Part shown: in pieces, positions 52,149 to 63,916 of the stretch
Layout of the letters: each line of letters starts with the position of its first letter
Numbering within the stretch: the first letter of the stretch is position 1
From: Straminergon stramineum
Lineage: Eukaryota; Streptophyta; Bryopsida; Hypnales; Calliergonaceae
Reading direction: 5' to 3'
NCBI GenBank assembly: GCA_963920665.1
Contig: OY987264.1
Coordinates: 35,382,906-35,446,905, forward strand
Length of the DNA: 64,000 nucleotides
Notes under the pieces: model-generated
What the model was told of the DNA's origin: nothing
The model's input: the letters and a program-made list of their open reading frames with translations, nothing else
Database searches by the model: none
Translations under genes and position numbers: made by a program

Positions 52149-53627
52149 CCCCTCATCGCTGGAGGGGACGAAAAGTATCCTCACATTGTCTGGCAGTCGA
52201 ATTTAAAGTGCTGTTACTTTTGCACTCGATGTCCGAATTGAATAAAACTTGTTGGAAAAGTTGCGCATATTAGACTAGTTTCACTGATAAAATTTCCAAA
52301 TCAATCCAAGATGTACTGAGTTTTTGAGAGCTTTTTGAAGTTCACAGGTTCAATTTGAGTTCACCACATTGCATTCTAATGGCTGCAACTTCGGGGGCTT
52401 GTAAATTTTTCATAAACTGTTTTTTTTCAATAAAATTTCTTGGGTTTTGTTCCTCATAAGGTCTAGTTATTGTGGTAAAATTTTCATGTCAATCCAAGTT
52501 GTTTTGAATGTTTTTTGTTCGAAAAGTTTTACATACTAGTCTAGTTTGTGTGATAAAATTTTCACATCAATCCAAGAGGTAATGAGTGAGTGAGAAGCAT
52601 TTTAGTAGAGGGAGGTTCAGCCATAGATGTGATTTTTTGCTACTTTTTTCACTGTTTTTTGACATTTCAAAACAATTTTGAAGACAAAATGAGTCAATTG
52701 AATGATATTTTTTTTCACCAAAGTGTTTTTCTTTTGTTTTTGAATCACTTCGTAGTTTAAATTTTTTTCATTTGAGTAGGTTTAGAAATCAAATTTCACC
52801 TCCAAATGTGTTTTGAAGAAAATTTTAGTATCTTTTTTCAACACTAAAACATTATAATCATTCAATCTATACAATCAAATGACCCCAAATTTGTTTCACA
52901 CCATCTACAACATGCACACACTACAAGATTGTATGGTTGAGATTTTCACACTTCACTGAAATTAACCCCTAAAGGACTAGGGGTGTTTGAGCAAAGCTCT
53001 TGTTTTCTTGACTAGTTCTTGTAATAAGCATAATTTCTCAAATATGTGATACAATTTTGATGATAACCACCATTGAAATGAAAGAAGACTTGTGTATCTT
53101 TCCTAAGAAATATAGATCATCAAAATCGCACAATTTTTGAGAAAATGACACTGTTGACAAAATTGATGAAAGATATCCAATTCTGCAGAACTTTGTACAT
53201 GTGTTGAAATTGGAATGTTGAAATCGGAATGCTCAAAAGTGATCCAAAAACTCTGATTTTTTTTCCGCAAGTACATATCATCATGATTTAGATGAGTAAT
53301 TTTTTTCAAATCATTTTGAGGTGTGGAAAAAAAGATATGAGCATGTGAAGTGATAGCCCATAGTACTTTTCCTATTCTCAAAAAATTCACCAAAAATCGC
53401 TCACTCAATCATTTCTTGATCAGATTGTACCAATGGATTTAGTAAAAAAAATTATCCAGGGTCTCTTTGTTGGTCACAAACTATTAGTAAGGTTCACATT
53501 CCAAATTCTCTACAAATGTAGTTGCAAAAGCCATGTGGTGGCCTTATGGTCCTTTAGGGGTTAAGACTTATAGCACTTAAAAAGCAAGTATGTTTTCACA
53601 CATGTTTGGACTTCGGGCAATGAGGGG
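52149..53627. repeat. Outer TTAA-family element interrupted by an inner one
   Basis: Left end TTAA-CCCCTCATCGCTGG at 52145; right end CGGGCAATGAGGGG-TTAA at 53631. The termini are a variant (CCCCTCAT instead of CCCCTAAA). TTAAGTTAA occurs at both borders (52140-52148, 53628-53636). Inside, a unit with CTAGTTT..GTG.TAAAATTT and ATCAATCCAAG recurs three times (about 52273, 52463 and 52539). The element at 52966-53560 is inserted within it. Confidence 0.65.
52966..53560. repeat. TTAA-flanked inverted-repeat element, nested copy I (595 bp)
   Basis: TTAA at 52962-52965 and 53561-53564; ends CCCCTAAAGGACTAGG and TATGGTCCTTTAGGGG. The middle is unlike copies A-C. An open frame of 101 codons on the minus strand (53408-53103) has no recognised family. 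It is inserted in the outer element at 52149-53627. Confidence 0.8.
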
Positions 53628-53636
53628 TTAAGTTAA

Positions 53637-53860
53637 CCCTAGAACGTCGGGTTGGTGACCATGGAAATCAGCCATTTTGGAACCATGTGACATCATCTAC
53701 TTTAAAAAAAAATCAAAAATACTCATTGGAAGTCAAACTATTGTAGAAGATCTCCCCTTTCCACCCCTAATTTTGAGGATGAATAGTTGCACTTCTGCCC
53801 TATAGAGGAGAATTTATTGTCATTCATCGGACAAAAAACGTCTGCCTTGTCGTTTAGGGG
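53637..53860. repeat. Short TTAA-flanked element, 224 bp
   Basis: TTAA at 53633-53636 and 53861-53864; ends CCCTAGAACGTCGGG and TGTCGTTTAGGGG. It abuts the outer element at 52149-53627. It is similar to the next repeat over its length, sharing GTGACCATGGAAATCA, GTGACATCATCTA and TCTCCCCTTTCCACCCCTAA. Confidence 0.7.
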
Positions 53861-53904
53861 TTAAGATTGTATTCAATGAAAAAAAACATGTTTTTCATCG
53901 TTTA

Positions 53905-54127
53905 AGCCTTGAATGCCGAGCTAGTGACCATGGAAATCATGCATTTTGGAACTGGGTGACATCATCTATTTTTAAAAAATAAAAAATATTCATTAGGAGT
54001 CAAACTATTGTAGAAGGTCTCCCCTTTCCACCCCTAATTTCGAAGATAAACAGTTGCAATTTTGTCGTAAAGAGGAGAATTTCTTGACGTTCATCAAACA
54101 AAAAACGTCCACTACATTGTTTGGGGG
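53905..54127. repeat. Second copy of the short element, decayed ends
   Basis: Same orientation and about the same length as 53637-53860, with the same internal blocks. The ends are TTTAAGCCTTGAATGCC and CATTGTTTGGGGGTTA, so the TTAA borders have mutated. Confidence 0.6.
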
Positions 54128-54129
54128 TT

Positions 54130-56290
54130 ACAAAAATTTTTTTTAGTACAATTTAAGTGAATCATATTTCAAATTTTTTTTCATTATAGTATTGTTGACT
54201 TTCTTAGAGATAAAGATGCTTGAGTTGCTATTGACTTGCAAACAAAGTTACTATTATGTAAGCCAAGAATCATAAACAGATGAGCATAGGAATTTATATA
54301 TCTATTTTATAGTTGTCTATATCATAGATGAAACCTTCTAAGATTATAGTGTATTTATCTTATAAATACCTTTATTATAGTTGTTTTATACTATAAGCAC
54401 CTTTAATGGTTGTAGAATGCTTACTTATACATATGCTCAAAGCTTGTGGACTTGCATTTCTTTACTCACATGTTAGTATTGTCAATCCAAGGATCACCCT
54501 TGTAATATATTTTGGCCATTTCTTGCTATTTATTCTTTTTGTGAATTTGAGCCATAGAAAGGATATTTTTTTTATTTGAATCTAGCTCATGAAATGAAGC
54601 TTATAGTATCTACTGCAATTGTTGGTTTTTTTAAATTCATAAATTTCAATATTTTGTAGCAATATGAACTTTGAACTTGTAGACATGGTTTGTTGATTTT
54701 CTAGTTTTAGTGGCATGGTCACTTTTTTATAAAATGATGTTATAAACTATAATATTCATCTATAGTGAAAATTTCAGATTTTTTTTAGAATGTTTTGTAT
54801 TTAATAGAATTTTTTTTCATTTTTTTCTTAAGAAAATTCACAACAATTTCAAATTTTTTCCAAACAACTTGAAAATTTTATAACTTGTATTAGATACATG
54901 ACTTCATCTCTAAAAAATAAACTTAAATTCTTTTGTTCATATCTAGTTACAAAATAGTGGCAAATAGAGTGATGGACAATAAAGCTTGAAATCAATGGTT
55001 ATGGCCCATTCTTCTAGGGTTAAAGTTTCAAAATTCATATTGACTCTTGGATGCAGTGGACTAAGGCAAATTATCTAAAACTAAATAAATAAGAAATTAG
55101 TATAATTTCATTATTATAGTGAATATTTTTGTGGGGTCTTTCTAGGCAGTCAAAAAAGGATCAACTAGATTTTCATAGAATGTATTTTTTGACAATGTAT
55201 GAAGAAACTAGGAATTATCAAAGTATTAATATAGTTGTTTCTAAAACCAAAAATAGTCTTTTATTAATAGTAGGAATATATTTTAATTAGTCAAAAATTT
55301 ATAGATGTCAATTTTAGAAAGTTGTTGATTTTATGTGCACTTACTTTAGATAATCTTCAAATTCATATTGAGTCTTAAATCCAAACAATTGGAATTAATG
55401 GACAAAATGATTTTCTAAAGTAGCAAAGCTCAATTAGGTTCTCAAGCATGATGTCAATATGTCACCAATGTAGAAGTGACCAAAACCAAAATGAACCATC
55501 TTGTAACAATGCAAATATAAATAGTCTAAAATGCTCTAAATGTTGCATGAATGTTGGAAGCAATTCAAGGTATTTTATAGTTTAGTAAAAAAAATATGGT
55601 ATATTTATACAAATTTAAAAACTTTAATTTTTTTTCAATTCATGATATTCCATCGCCAATGTTTAAAAAATAGTTCCATGTGTTAATTTTCCATCAAAGT
55701 AAATATAATTGTTGTTGTAGATGGTAATCGGCACTTCCACCTTAGTTAAATGGAGGTCATGGAGTGCTAAAAAGTAAGGATCCATGGATGCATGGGTCTC
55801 TATGGCTTTCATATGAGTATGAGTTTCATTCCGTATGGACCTGTGAAAATATGCACTCACATTATAGCTTAGTGTTCCAAGGCCTTCTATCTACTAGCAT
55901 ATCAATTGTTCTGTTGAATCTTAAACATCCAAATCTGAACTTTTGATTGCAAAATAAAATTATTTTTAATGAAATGATTCTCTTAAATATTAAAAAAAAA
56001 AATTAACATGGATGAAAGAAACTTCATTGTAAAATAGAATACAACTCCTCCTTGATTGTCAACTATCTAAGACTGAAAGATTGTGTGCCATAACCTTTTG
56101 GACAAGCTAATGCAAGAGAGATACCTTTGCTTGAAAGCTCAAGCATGACATTATCTAAGGTGAGAGCTTTTGATATAAATTGTACAACATGTCCATCTTG
56201 CCTCATCAACTTCATAATTCAAGCTCTAATTTCAAGGCAACAATGACTTTGAAACCACCCAAATTGTATTACACAAAGTGAAACACCCAG
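54130..56290. other. AT-rich intergenic DNA
   Basis: No gene recognised. Sequence near 54720-55020 resembles parts of 41220-41490 (TGAAAATTTCAGATTTTT, then TGTATTTGATA-like and ACTTCATCTCTAAAAAATAA words), suggesting shared old repeat sequence. Confidence 0.35.
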
Positions 56291-56298
56291 AAATGTCA

Positions 56299-56610
56299 AA
56301 ATAAGCAATTCAACATAGTTAAAGACACCTCTTTTAAGTACAAATATTTTTGTAGCATTATTTAGCAATTTAAAGTCATGAATAAAAAAAAAAAACAGAA
56401 TGGGATAAGACATGTAATTATTATAAATTTTCAAAGTGGAATCTTCCTAGAATGACCATTGAAATTGTCATGTAGACTTGTCATAAAACTAAAATCTAGA
56501 AAATCAATAGTCAACCAATTGCAATTAAGTATGAAAATAGTTTCATTGCTCTTTGGGGGACACTTCAGAAAGAGGTCTACTGGTCAAAATGGATTTATAG
56601 ATGGTTTTGG
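56299..56610. repeat. Partial copy of the 44.5-45.3 kb foldback element
   Basis: From AAGCAATTCAACATAGTT through GGATAAGACATGTAAT to CAATTAAGTATGAAAATAGT it parallels the left arm of the 44531-45252 element. It then jumps to sequence like that just beyond the right arm (GACACTTCAGAAAGAGGTCT versus GACACTTTTAGGGAAGTCTA). The right arm appears deleted. Confidence 0.65.
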
Positions 56611-57884
56611 GTGTTTTACCTTAATTTGCATGACAAGTAGGAAAGAAGTTTTTGATAGCCAAGCTACAGTTTTAGAACTTAGTGCCAAAGGCCCATATAG
56701 GCACCAAGATCTAGTACTATAGCTCAATCCTCTAAAACTTCTTTTTCTACCTGTCTATGAAGGACTAAGCAATATGAAAGTATAGCCTATTTTTGAAAAA
56801 TAGCATGTCAATCTACAGAAGTAGTTTGCAATGTTATTTCCATATGCTCAATCAAAGGTCTAAAATGCAAGGCACCATAAAGCAACTTGGCCCATGTTAT
56901 GAAAAATACTAATATGCCTCTCCAATTGATTGTTCCAACAAATGATTGTCATTTGTACAAAAATGGGCTCCCCATAAAGGTTATATACTAATGGTTGGTT
57001 CAAAGTTAGCTAGTGCAATTGGAAAAAAATTGTTTTCATTTTGAAAATAAAAGATGAAAAAATTGGAAGCAAATTTGGTAGGGCCTAAAATCAACTAGTC
57101 CATGGAGAAAAACACCACATATTTCAACTGCCTTGACGAATTTCAGTTGTCATGGGACAAGAAATAGCAACTAAAACCCGAGTGGAACAAAGATACTTAG
57201 ATAATGTGGAGGGAAGGCATCATGCTTGCCTATGATAGATATTGGCCTTAGTATAGCTAATATAGCTGTTGGGATTAGGTCCTTGTCATCTAATAGATGC
57301 CATTGTTTTGTGGAAGAATTCCACTAAGTTTCATCACTTATTTATCAATCATGGGTGGTACATTACAAGGGCTATTAGAAAAATACTTTAAAAAAGTTAA
57401 AACATTGATTCTTGAGCTTTTTTTATTTAATTTATTCAAAAAATTTATTACCATTTTCATCTCAATCTTAGATGAGTTTAGAGGATCCTTGGTCTTTATA
57501 AAATGAAAAGCCATACCAAGTTCAATTCCTACCAAGGATACAACATTAATTTATAATTTCAATTTGAAATCAATGATTTTTTTACATTAGAGGATTCTAG
57601 CAATCTAACCAGTGTCAAATTAAGTTTGAAAGAAACTGATTAGTGAGAATATGATATTGAAGGAAATAAACTTGGTAGATTTTTTAAGTTGAGAAGATGG
57701 AATTGGTGACTATGGAAAAAATCATGGTCTACTATTGTCACTATTGTGGAAGGAGGAAATGAACTATGGAAGCCTTAAAAAAAAGGTTGAATACTATTAT
57801 GTACCATAGGTTCAATTAGAAAAAGATTCAACCAAATTTCACTTCTAGAAATCTTTAAATTGTGAATGACCAAATGACCATTAA

Positions 57885-60225
57885 CCCTTAAAGGATGAGG
57901 CCCCCGTGTGACCAAAGTAGTAACAAAAAGTGCTCCAATTATTGGACTAATTTTTTGTTTCTATAGTGAAGAATGAAATCATCCATCTACCATTTCTCAT
58001 CCTCAATGTCCTTCACAGGTGAATATCTATTTACAATATATTTGCATTTTCATTGTGATTGTAGAAGTGGATTGGAAATGTAAATTACCTCTAAGGTATC
58101 AGTGTAGGGGGTAGATGGTTAGATTGAGTTTTGCACATGAAGTCATGTTTGATGTAAAGTAGGTACCCGAAAAATTCCACTTTTTGCTATTGTACATATT
58201 TACTATTATTGGAATGGTCAAACTATTATATTTTCTTGTTGACAAGTAAAAGAACATTCCAATGCACTTAAGAATGCGGTATTTGGATATTGCCTACAAA
58301 AGGTATAAAGGATCAAAGCTTTTTTTGATAGAAGTTCTTAAAACATTTCTTCTACATAGCTACATATTGATTTTGGAGATGTATACAAACTAATGATGGT
58401 GGTTTTGGGTTAGTGGCGCATTTGGGGGCACCCACCTTAAGTTACCAACAAGACAATTTCTTGACTCTATGTAAAGTAAATACACCCAAAAATCATCACA
58501 TCTAGATTTTGGTCTAATATAAATATTAATTCTCAAAAGTTCATTACCTCTATACTAGAGCTTAGTGTCAATTTATGCTAGTTACCCTCCTATGTTTATT
58601 ATTTTGAAAATTCACAACTTCCTCATAAAATATCCAATGGAAGGTCCAAGTATCCAAATAATGCACGCTAAAGTGCATTGGAAGTTTGGAACCCTCTTTC
58701 TTCTGCCAATTAGATTCAATAATTATAATTTTTTAATTGAGATGATTATAGGTGTTTACACTATATTTGTGCTGAAACATTAGCCCATCTCAACATAGGC
58801 AAAATTTTTATTTGTAGTAGCATGCATAACATTGTTAGTAACACTTCCTAGGACAAACAAATTGTGTTCCCCACATGAGGGTTCAAAACTTGACAAGTAG
58901 ATAATATTCTATGACATGCCTAAATGATTAGAGAGAGAATTTCAAGACATTTAGGGAATTGCATAGAAGGATATTAAAGATGATAGGATTTTACGAAAGT
59001 CAAGTCCATTAAATGAATGTGAAATGCACTAGATATTTAGAATCACATTTTTCTACAAGAAAATGCTTTATCTACAATAAACATATTGATTAGAAGTATA
59101 ACACAAATCCAAATACAATACCTTTATAATAGAAAATATAATAGAAAACAATTGATATTTATTTACTAAATGAATTAACTTCAATTGTTACTTGTACATG
59201 TTTGAGATTTCATCTTGGAAAGATGCATCAAAGACAAGGAAATGCACTCCAAATCACCACTTCAAATGAATACACTCTACATACCCTAGGTAGTGATCTT
59301 AGATGTTTATACCTTTGTATACATGATATTAGTCATCCATTTGGCTTTCCTAGTAGAACTATCTTATCCCCACTTAAAACAACCCTTAGGAAACTCTTTA
59401 TATAAATGTCTTTAGGTTGAGATTAGTGATTTATTATTATTTTTCTATAAAATAAGAAAATACAATCTAAAGTACTAAAAGAAAATTTAAATTATATATA
59501 TTTCAAATAATTTGTATCAATGCCTAACTATTGGACATTTGAACCTAGGTTCTATGGCATTCAAAGTCTTAAAAATTAATATTATGCTTGGTGATGAGTT
59601 TCAACATTTCCTATTGAGTATTTAATTAAAATCGACAAATGTCATTCAATGTATGCCTACAAATATAAAGAGTATTTTTTCAGTATAATTAAAAAAATTA
59701 ATATCCCTCAATTTTTTCTATTATCCCAAATATTCAAGCACTTAATTTTTGTTGACCCTACCTATTGAATTTGTTATTTTGTTCCAAAGACTCTGCTTAG
59801 CTTCTAGTACTTTGAATTAGCCTTGGAAAGATACAAGCCTCCTATGACTAAGATAGTCAAGCAAAGCACAATGTCAATGTACTTTGGAAGTTTGCATACT
59901 TCTTCCTAACATGAGGCTTTACTCAAATATGAGGTCCCTAAATCTTCCTTACAAACAAAATTTGAATAATCAATGTAGGACTCACAAGTCCAATAAAGTC
60001 ACATTATCAAATTATCAAATACCATTGAAAAAAACCGTTTTGCTCCACTACACAAGCCTGACTCTCATACATACATTATACATGATCAAGTCAAGTAGAA
60101 GATCCTCCAAATACAAATTCTAAAAAATGAACGAAATTTGTTTAATAGCCCTTTTCTCTGCAAAGTGCTGATTTTTGGCGGGTTTGCAAATATTGGTCAC
60201 TTTCTAGCCCATGGATCTTTAGGGG
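57885..60225. repeat. Possible long TTAA-family element (2.3 kb), weak
   Basis: Left end TTAA-CCCTTAAAGGATGAGG at 57881; right end GGATCTTTAGGGG-ATAA near 60229. The inside has no transposase frame. The two ends may belong to different decayed elements. Confidence 0.25.
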
Positions 60226-60229
60226 ATAA

Positions 60230-62230
60230 TCACATATGTACTCCAAGACAAAACATATCTAGGTGGCAGACTGAATCTTGATAAGTAAGACTTTTTGTTC
60301 GAACCTGCAATCTCCTGCTAAAATGCTGGGAATTGATTGTGTCGACGACCTAAACTGCAAAAATAAGAAACGCAATTCTGGTCCGACGTTTCATACCATG
60401 ACTTCAGTACGTTGGGCAGCAACTCCACGAGTGACTGTGACAAAATCTTTCATATGGATAGACTTTAATATGTATAGTCTGCTGGCTCATACATATATGC
60501 TGATCACCCCTAGTATAATACATTACCTACAGTATTATATATATTGATAGCTGCTCCGTTCCGAACTAGCTCCGGCCTGGCTTATCCGTCACTGTAACTA
60601 TCTCTTCTTGCAAGGTTGGCTCCTCGAGATGAGTTGGCTACAGGGATGCCATCAAAAAATCCAGAGCTCTCTACATCCCAATCCATGGGCCCCATGGAAA
60701 AACAACACTCTGCAAAACCAGTACAATTTAGAGTTTGAATGGGAAGAAATGTGTCAAGACTTGAAGAAATTTAAGTATGATATAGGTTTATCTCAGAATT
60801 GCCATGAAAAAGACTCAAAAGAATTCAATTAATTATTGCTAACAAATTACGAGGCCCTTAGAATCTGACAAAATGGATGGGGGACTAATTTACAAACTTC
60901 TACCTTAGTTGCTTCATCTAACATAGAACAAAATCCTATGTGTAATTATAACCTTTTGACACATTCATGAGTAAGAAGTCATACACCTAGGGTGGTCACT
61001 GTAACAGTAACCCTAAATTCACAAAATATTATTGCAGCTTTGGGGAAACTCCCTTTTCCACCTCATCCTTTGAATAAGCTAACTTTCACTACAGTAGATT
61101 ACTTGAATTCAAGATGGAATTCCTTGTTCCTAGCATTATATTCCTTAACATGCAACCCTTTCTACTTGGAAACACCGGAACCCATTCAGCGAGCCTCAAG
61201 AATGTTTGACTTTTTAACACTCTACACAATGGCCCTAACTGAAAGACTTTGACACACATAATGAAAATTAAAGAAAACTCAATGACCGATTTTAAAAAGT
61301 ACCAAAAAGTCAAATCATAGGACTTCTATCACGTCTATACAGTTTGGATATTAAGTAACTCAATCACTGAATTTGCAAAGTACCAAAGCTCTACCATATA
61401 GCTTCCTCATCTGAAGTTTTTCCCAGCCCTATAAGGACGCTGCGGAGGTCCGACGGATAACTTCACTGTTAACTGTAGAAACAAAGAATGGTCCAATAAT
61501 CAGAGTGTTTGGGGGACTCCTTGGTCAGGGGGGCGGGTCCTTCCGGGGACGGTTAATGACATACCCCAAAAGTTTTGAATTCAACGCATTTCTAATTCAT
61601 GCGGCTTTCATATGAATTTCATATTAATTGAAATTTAAAAAATCATAAATTTGCAGTTTTTGAAACGTTTTAATATTCAGATTTTAATTTTTCACTAAAA
61701 ATAAAACTTCATCTAGAGCAGTATTGAAGTTCATACACTGATTGGAAGTCATATGAAATTGGCACGGGGCTTCTATCCTGATGCTGACACATATAATTCG
61801 GGAACTGAATGAAAATCATGGACAAAATCTGCCAACTTTTCGCTTCCTACGCATGTTGAACTCTTCCAAAAACATAAAGACCATAACGAAGTATACAATC
61901 ATGGTAAAGACGTCCCAATGTGGCTAAATTTAGCAAAACTCCTACGAAATGTGAATACCACTGTTGACGAATTCGAAACTTTAAAAATCCATCAGCGGGT
62001 TCAGCAACACCAACAAGTAATCGCTTCTAAGAAAGCCTAGCAAAGTCGTTCCCCAAAGATACAGATCGATCATGAAGAAGTAAACAGTACGCACTGTGAG
62101 AACGTTTCAGGGTGACTAAATTTAGCAAAACTTGTGTTAAAAAATTCTGAACTCCACTAAATTTAACAGCGGGATTAGCAACGTGAGCTGATGTGTGAAA
62201 TCACAGTCGAAGTAAGGAGGAGCTTACCAA
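60230..62230. other. Intergenic DNA downstream of the PADRE gene
   Basis: More balanced composition than the repeat regions. No gene recognised; short frames at 60278 and 60992 have no family resemblance. A GC-rich patch lies at 61430-61560. It may include the PADRE 3' UTR near its right end. Confidence 0.4.
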
Positions 62231-62233
62231 TCA

Positions 62234-62806
62234 TCAGTTGGCAGCCACTTCTTCAATGCTTGAGAGACCAGGTCGCCACGGCGCCATCGGTGCATTCCCA
62301 CTACTATTACTACTACTACTACTTTTCGGCATAGGTTTGCTCCCGCGAGCTTGTTGCCTCTTGCGCTTCACAGTGGAGCCCGCAACTACACCAGAACTAG
62401 ATCGTCCCTCTTTGACGGCCGTCCTCGCCATGATCTTCGCAAATTGCTCCGTGGAGATCACGAACTTGGTGCTCCCCGTGCGATGCACCGCTTTTCTCGG
62501 CGGCTCGATGTGCAGCAGGGAGGAAGTGTCGGACTCGTTATCTTGGTCTGGGCGATGAGGCATGGGCAGCAGGAAGTAAACCTCCCCGGGGACTAAGAGC
62601 GTGTGCAGCGGCAGGATCTTGCCGTGTTGGAGGAGGATAATGGAGCTCGAGTGGCACACGAAGTGGTTAGGATAGTCCAGGATGAGGTCCACCACACGCA
62701 CTCGGGAGCTCGAGAGTGTGAGCACGTTGCCGTCAGATTGGAGGACTGTGACTGGAGAACGAGCTTCCGTACCTGGACGACCGCCACACATCGCCGCATT
62801 CCCCAT
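62234..62806 (-). CDS. PADRE-domain (DUF4228) protein, 190 residues
   Basis: PADRE/DUF4228 proteins are small plant proteins often induced by pathogens or abiotic stress; their biochemical role is unknown. The open frame is a single exon. It begins MGNAAMCGG, a plausible N-myristoylation (Gly2) and palmitoylation (Cys7) signal common in this family, so membrane association is likely. The domain follows: VTVLQSDGNVLTL near 19-31, VDLILDYPNHFVCHSS near 39-54, and GEVYFLLPMP near 74-83. The C-terminal half is a Ser- and Lys-rich linker with KRKRQQ, a run of Ser and a conserved-looking PWRPGLSSIEE end. The length fits the family. After the stop, at 62230-62225, the minus strand reads TTGGTAAGC, which could be a donor for a 3' UTR intron. 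The base composition is much more GC-rich than the surroundings. A long open frame on the opposite strand is a shadow. Confidence 0.87.
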   Translation of the reverse strand: MGNAAMCGGRPGTEARSPVTVLQSDGNVLTLSSSRVRVVDLILDYPNHFVCHSSSIILLQHGKILPLHTLLVPGEVYFLLPMPHRPDQDNESDTSSLLHIEPPRKAVHRTGSTKFVISTEQFAKIMARTAVKEGRSSSGVVAGSTVKRKRQQARGSKPMPKSSSSSNSSGNAPMAPWRPGLSSIEEVAAN

Positions 62807-63057
62807 CGCTGTCTCTCGAGTTCTTCCAGCTCCTTATGTACTAACCTTCCTCAGTAAGGGTTACAAGCTCTTTCCCCTGGGCTCTGAGCTTCCAATTTTC
62901 GTCAAAAACGAAGGCCGCTGCTTGAAAAGCTTCTGCAGGAACCACCTCCTGTTAATGAACTCGATCAAGTCGCGCACTCCGACATCCGTTCGAAAAGAAT
63001 TCAAGTCGTGTTTTCAAAATGCATGGTCTGCGTTTTCAGAGTCTTGATCTCGCCATC

Positions 63058-63070
63058 GACTATATATTCC
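63058..63070 (-). promoter_or_regulatory. Possible TATA box of the PADRE gene
   Basis: On the minus strand the sequence reads GGGAATATATAGTCG about 255 bases before the PADRE start codon. The spacing would give a 5' UTR of a little over 200 bases. The sequence between is GC-richer and has no competing TATA motif that I noticed. This rests on motif and position only. Confidence 0.35.
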
Positions 63071-63074
63071 CAGC

Positions 63075-63915
63075 CCTTAGTTACTTCCTCTCCATACCCC
63101 CTACATGGACTACCAAGCTCGCAACCCTAACAAGAAAGCTCAGAACTCCCTCGAGCTTCTTCAAACAATAGCTAACCACAACGTATAGATGGTGCACACC
63201 TCGATCGCCCTAAGCTTACTCCAACTCGCCCAAACTTCGTACCTCGGAATCACCAAACACTTGCTAATACTTTCCTAATCTTTCCCGAACTTGCACCCTG
63301 GAATCACCACACACTTTCTAAAGCTTGCACCCTGAAATCGGCCAAAGCTTTTCCTAAGCCAACCTTGAAGTCAGTGCGTAAGACAGTTCTTAACTTCACC
63401 TGCAGACGATAGCTAGCTGTCGTCTACTATACCACCGCCATCGCCAAACGAAATTAAGAAGCCAATGCATATGAAAGCTCTACAGCTAAGTTAGACTACC
63501 ATAGCTGCAAACCCTGAAGTGCTATTCATGAATGCGTTCCCGAAATGTATGCCCCAATGGAAGTTTCAATGGCGCATTATGAACCTGGCGTAGCAGGGGA
63601 AACATGCAGAGGAGAGGTGGTTGGCGGGGCAGTCGTAGCAGTGAAGAAGAATGAGACGGTGCAGGTTCATCCATCCATTGAACAGAATAATATGCGCTAC
63701 ATTCATCCACAAATCGTGTCAGTCAGCCCACCAAGGGTGACGGAGTGACGGACGGACGAACTTCTTTACCGGGGAAGGAAGTACAGGTGTCGGATTTTCA
63801 ATATTCGGGAACTACATTACGTGGCAAGTTTGTCAAAGTCATATTTCTAAAGAATACGAGTTGAATTATTGGGAAATCATTTATTTAATTTAAAATTTTA
63901 TTTTGGTATAGGGAA
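63075..63915. other. Balanced-composition DNA upstream of the PADRE gene
   Basis: Words like CTTGCACCCTG.AATC and ACACTT.CTAA recur at about 63240-63330, so short imperfect repeats are present. A 67-codon frame at 63545-63748 is unrecognised. Confidence 0.35.
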
Positions 63916-63916
63916 A

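Noticed and set aside
62238..62558. 106-codon open frame on the plus strand
   Set aside because: It lies opposite the PADRE gene, whose minus-strand frame has a recognised domain and an acylation signal.
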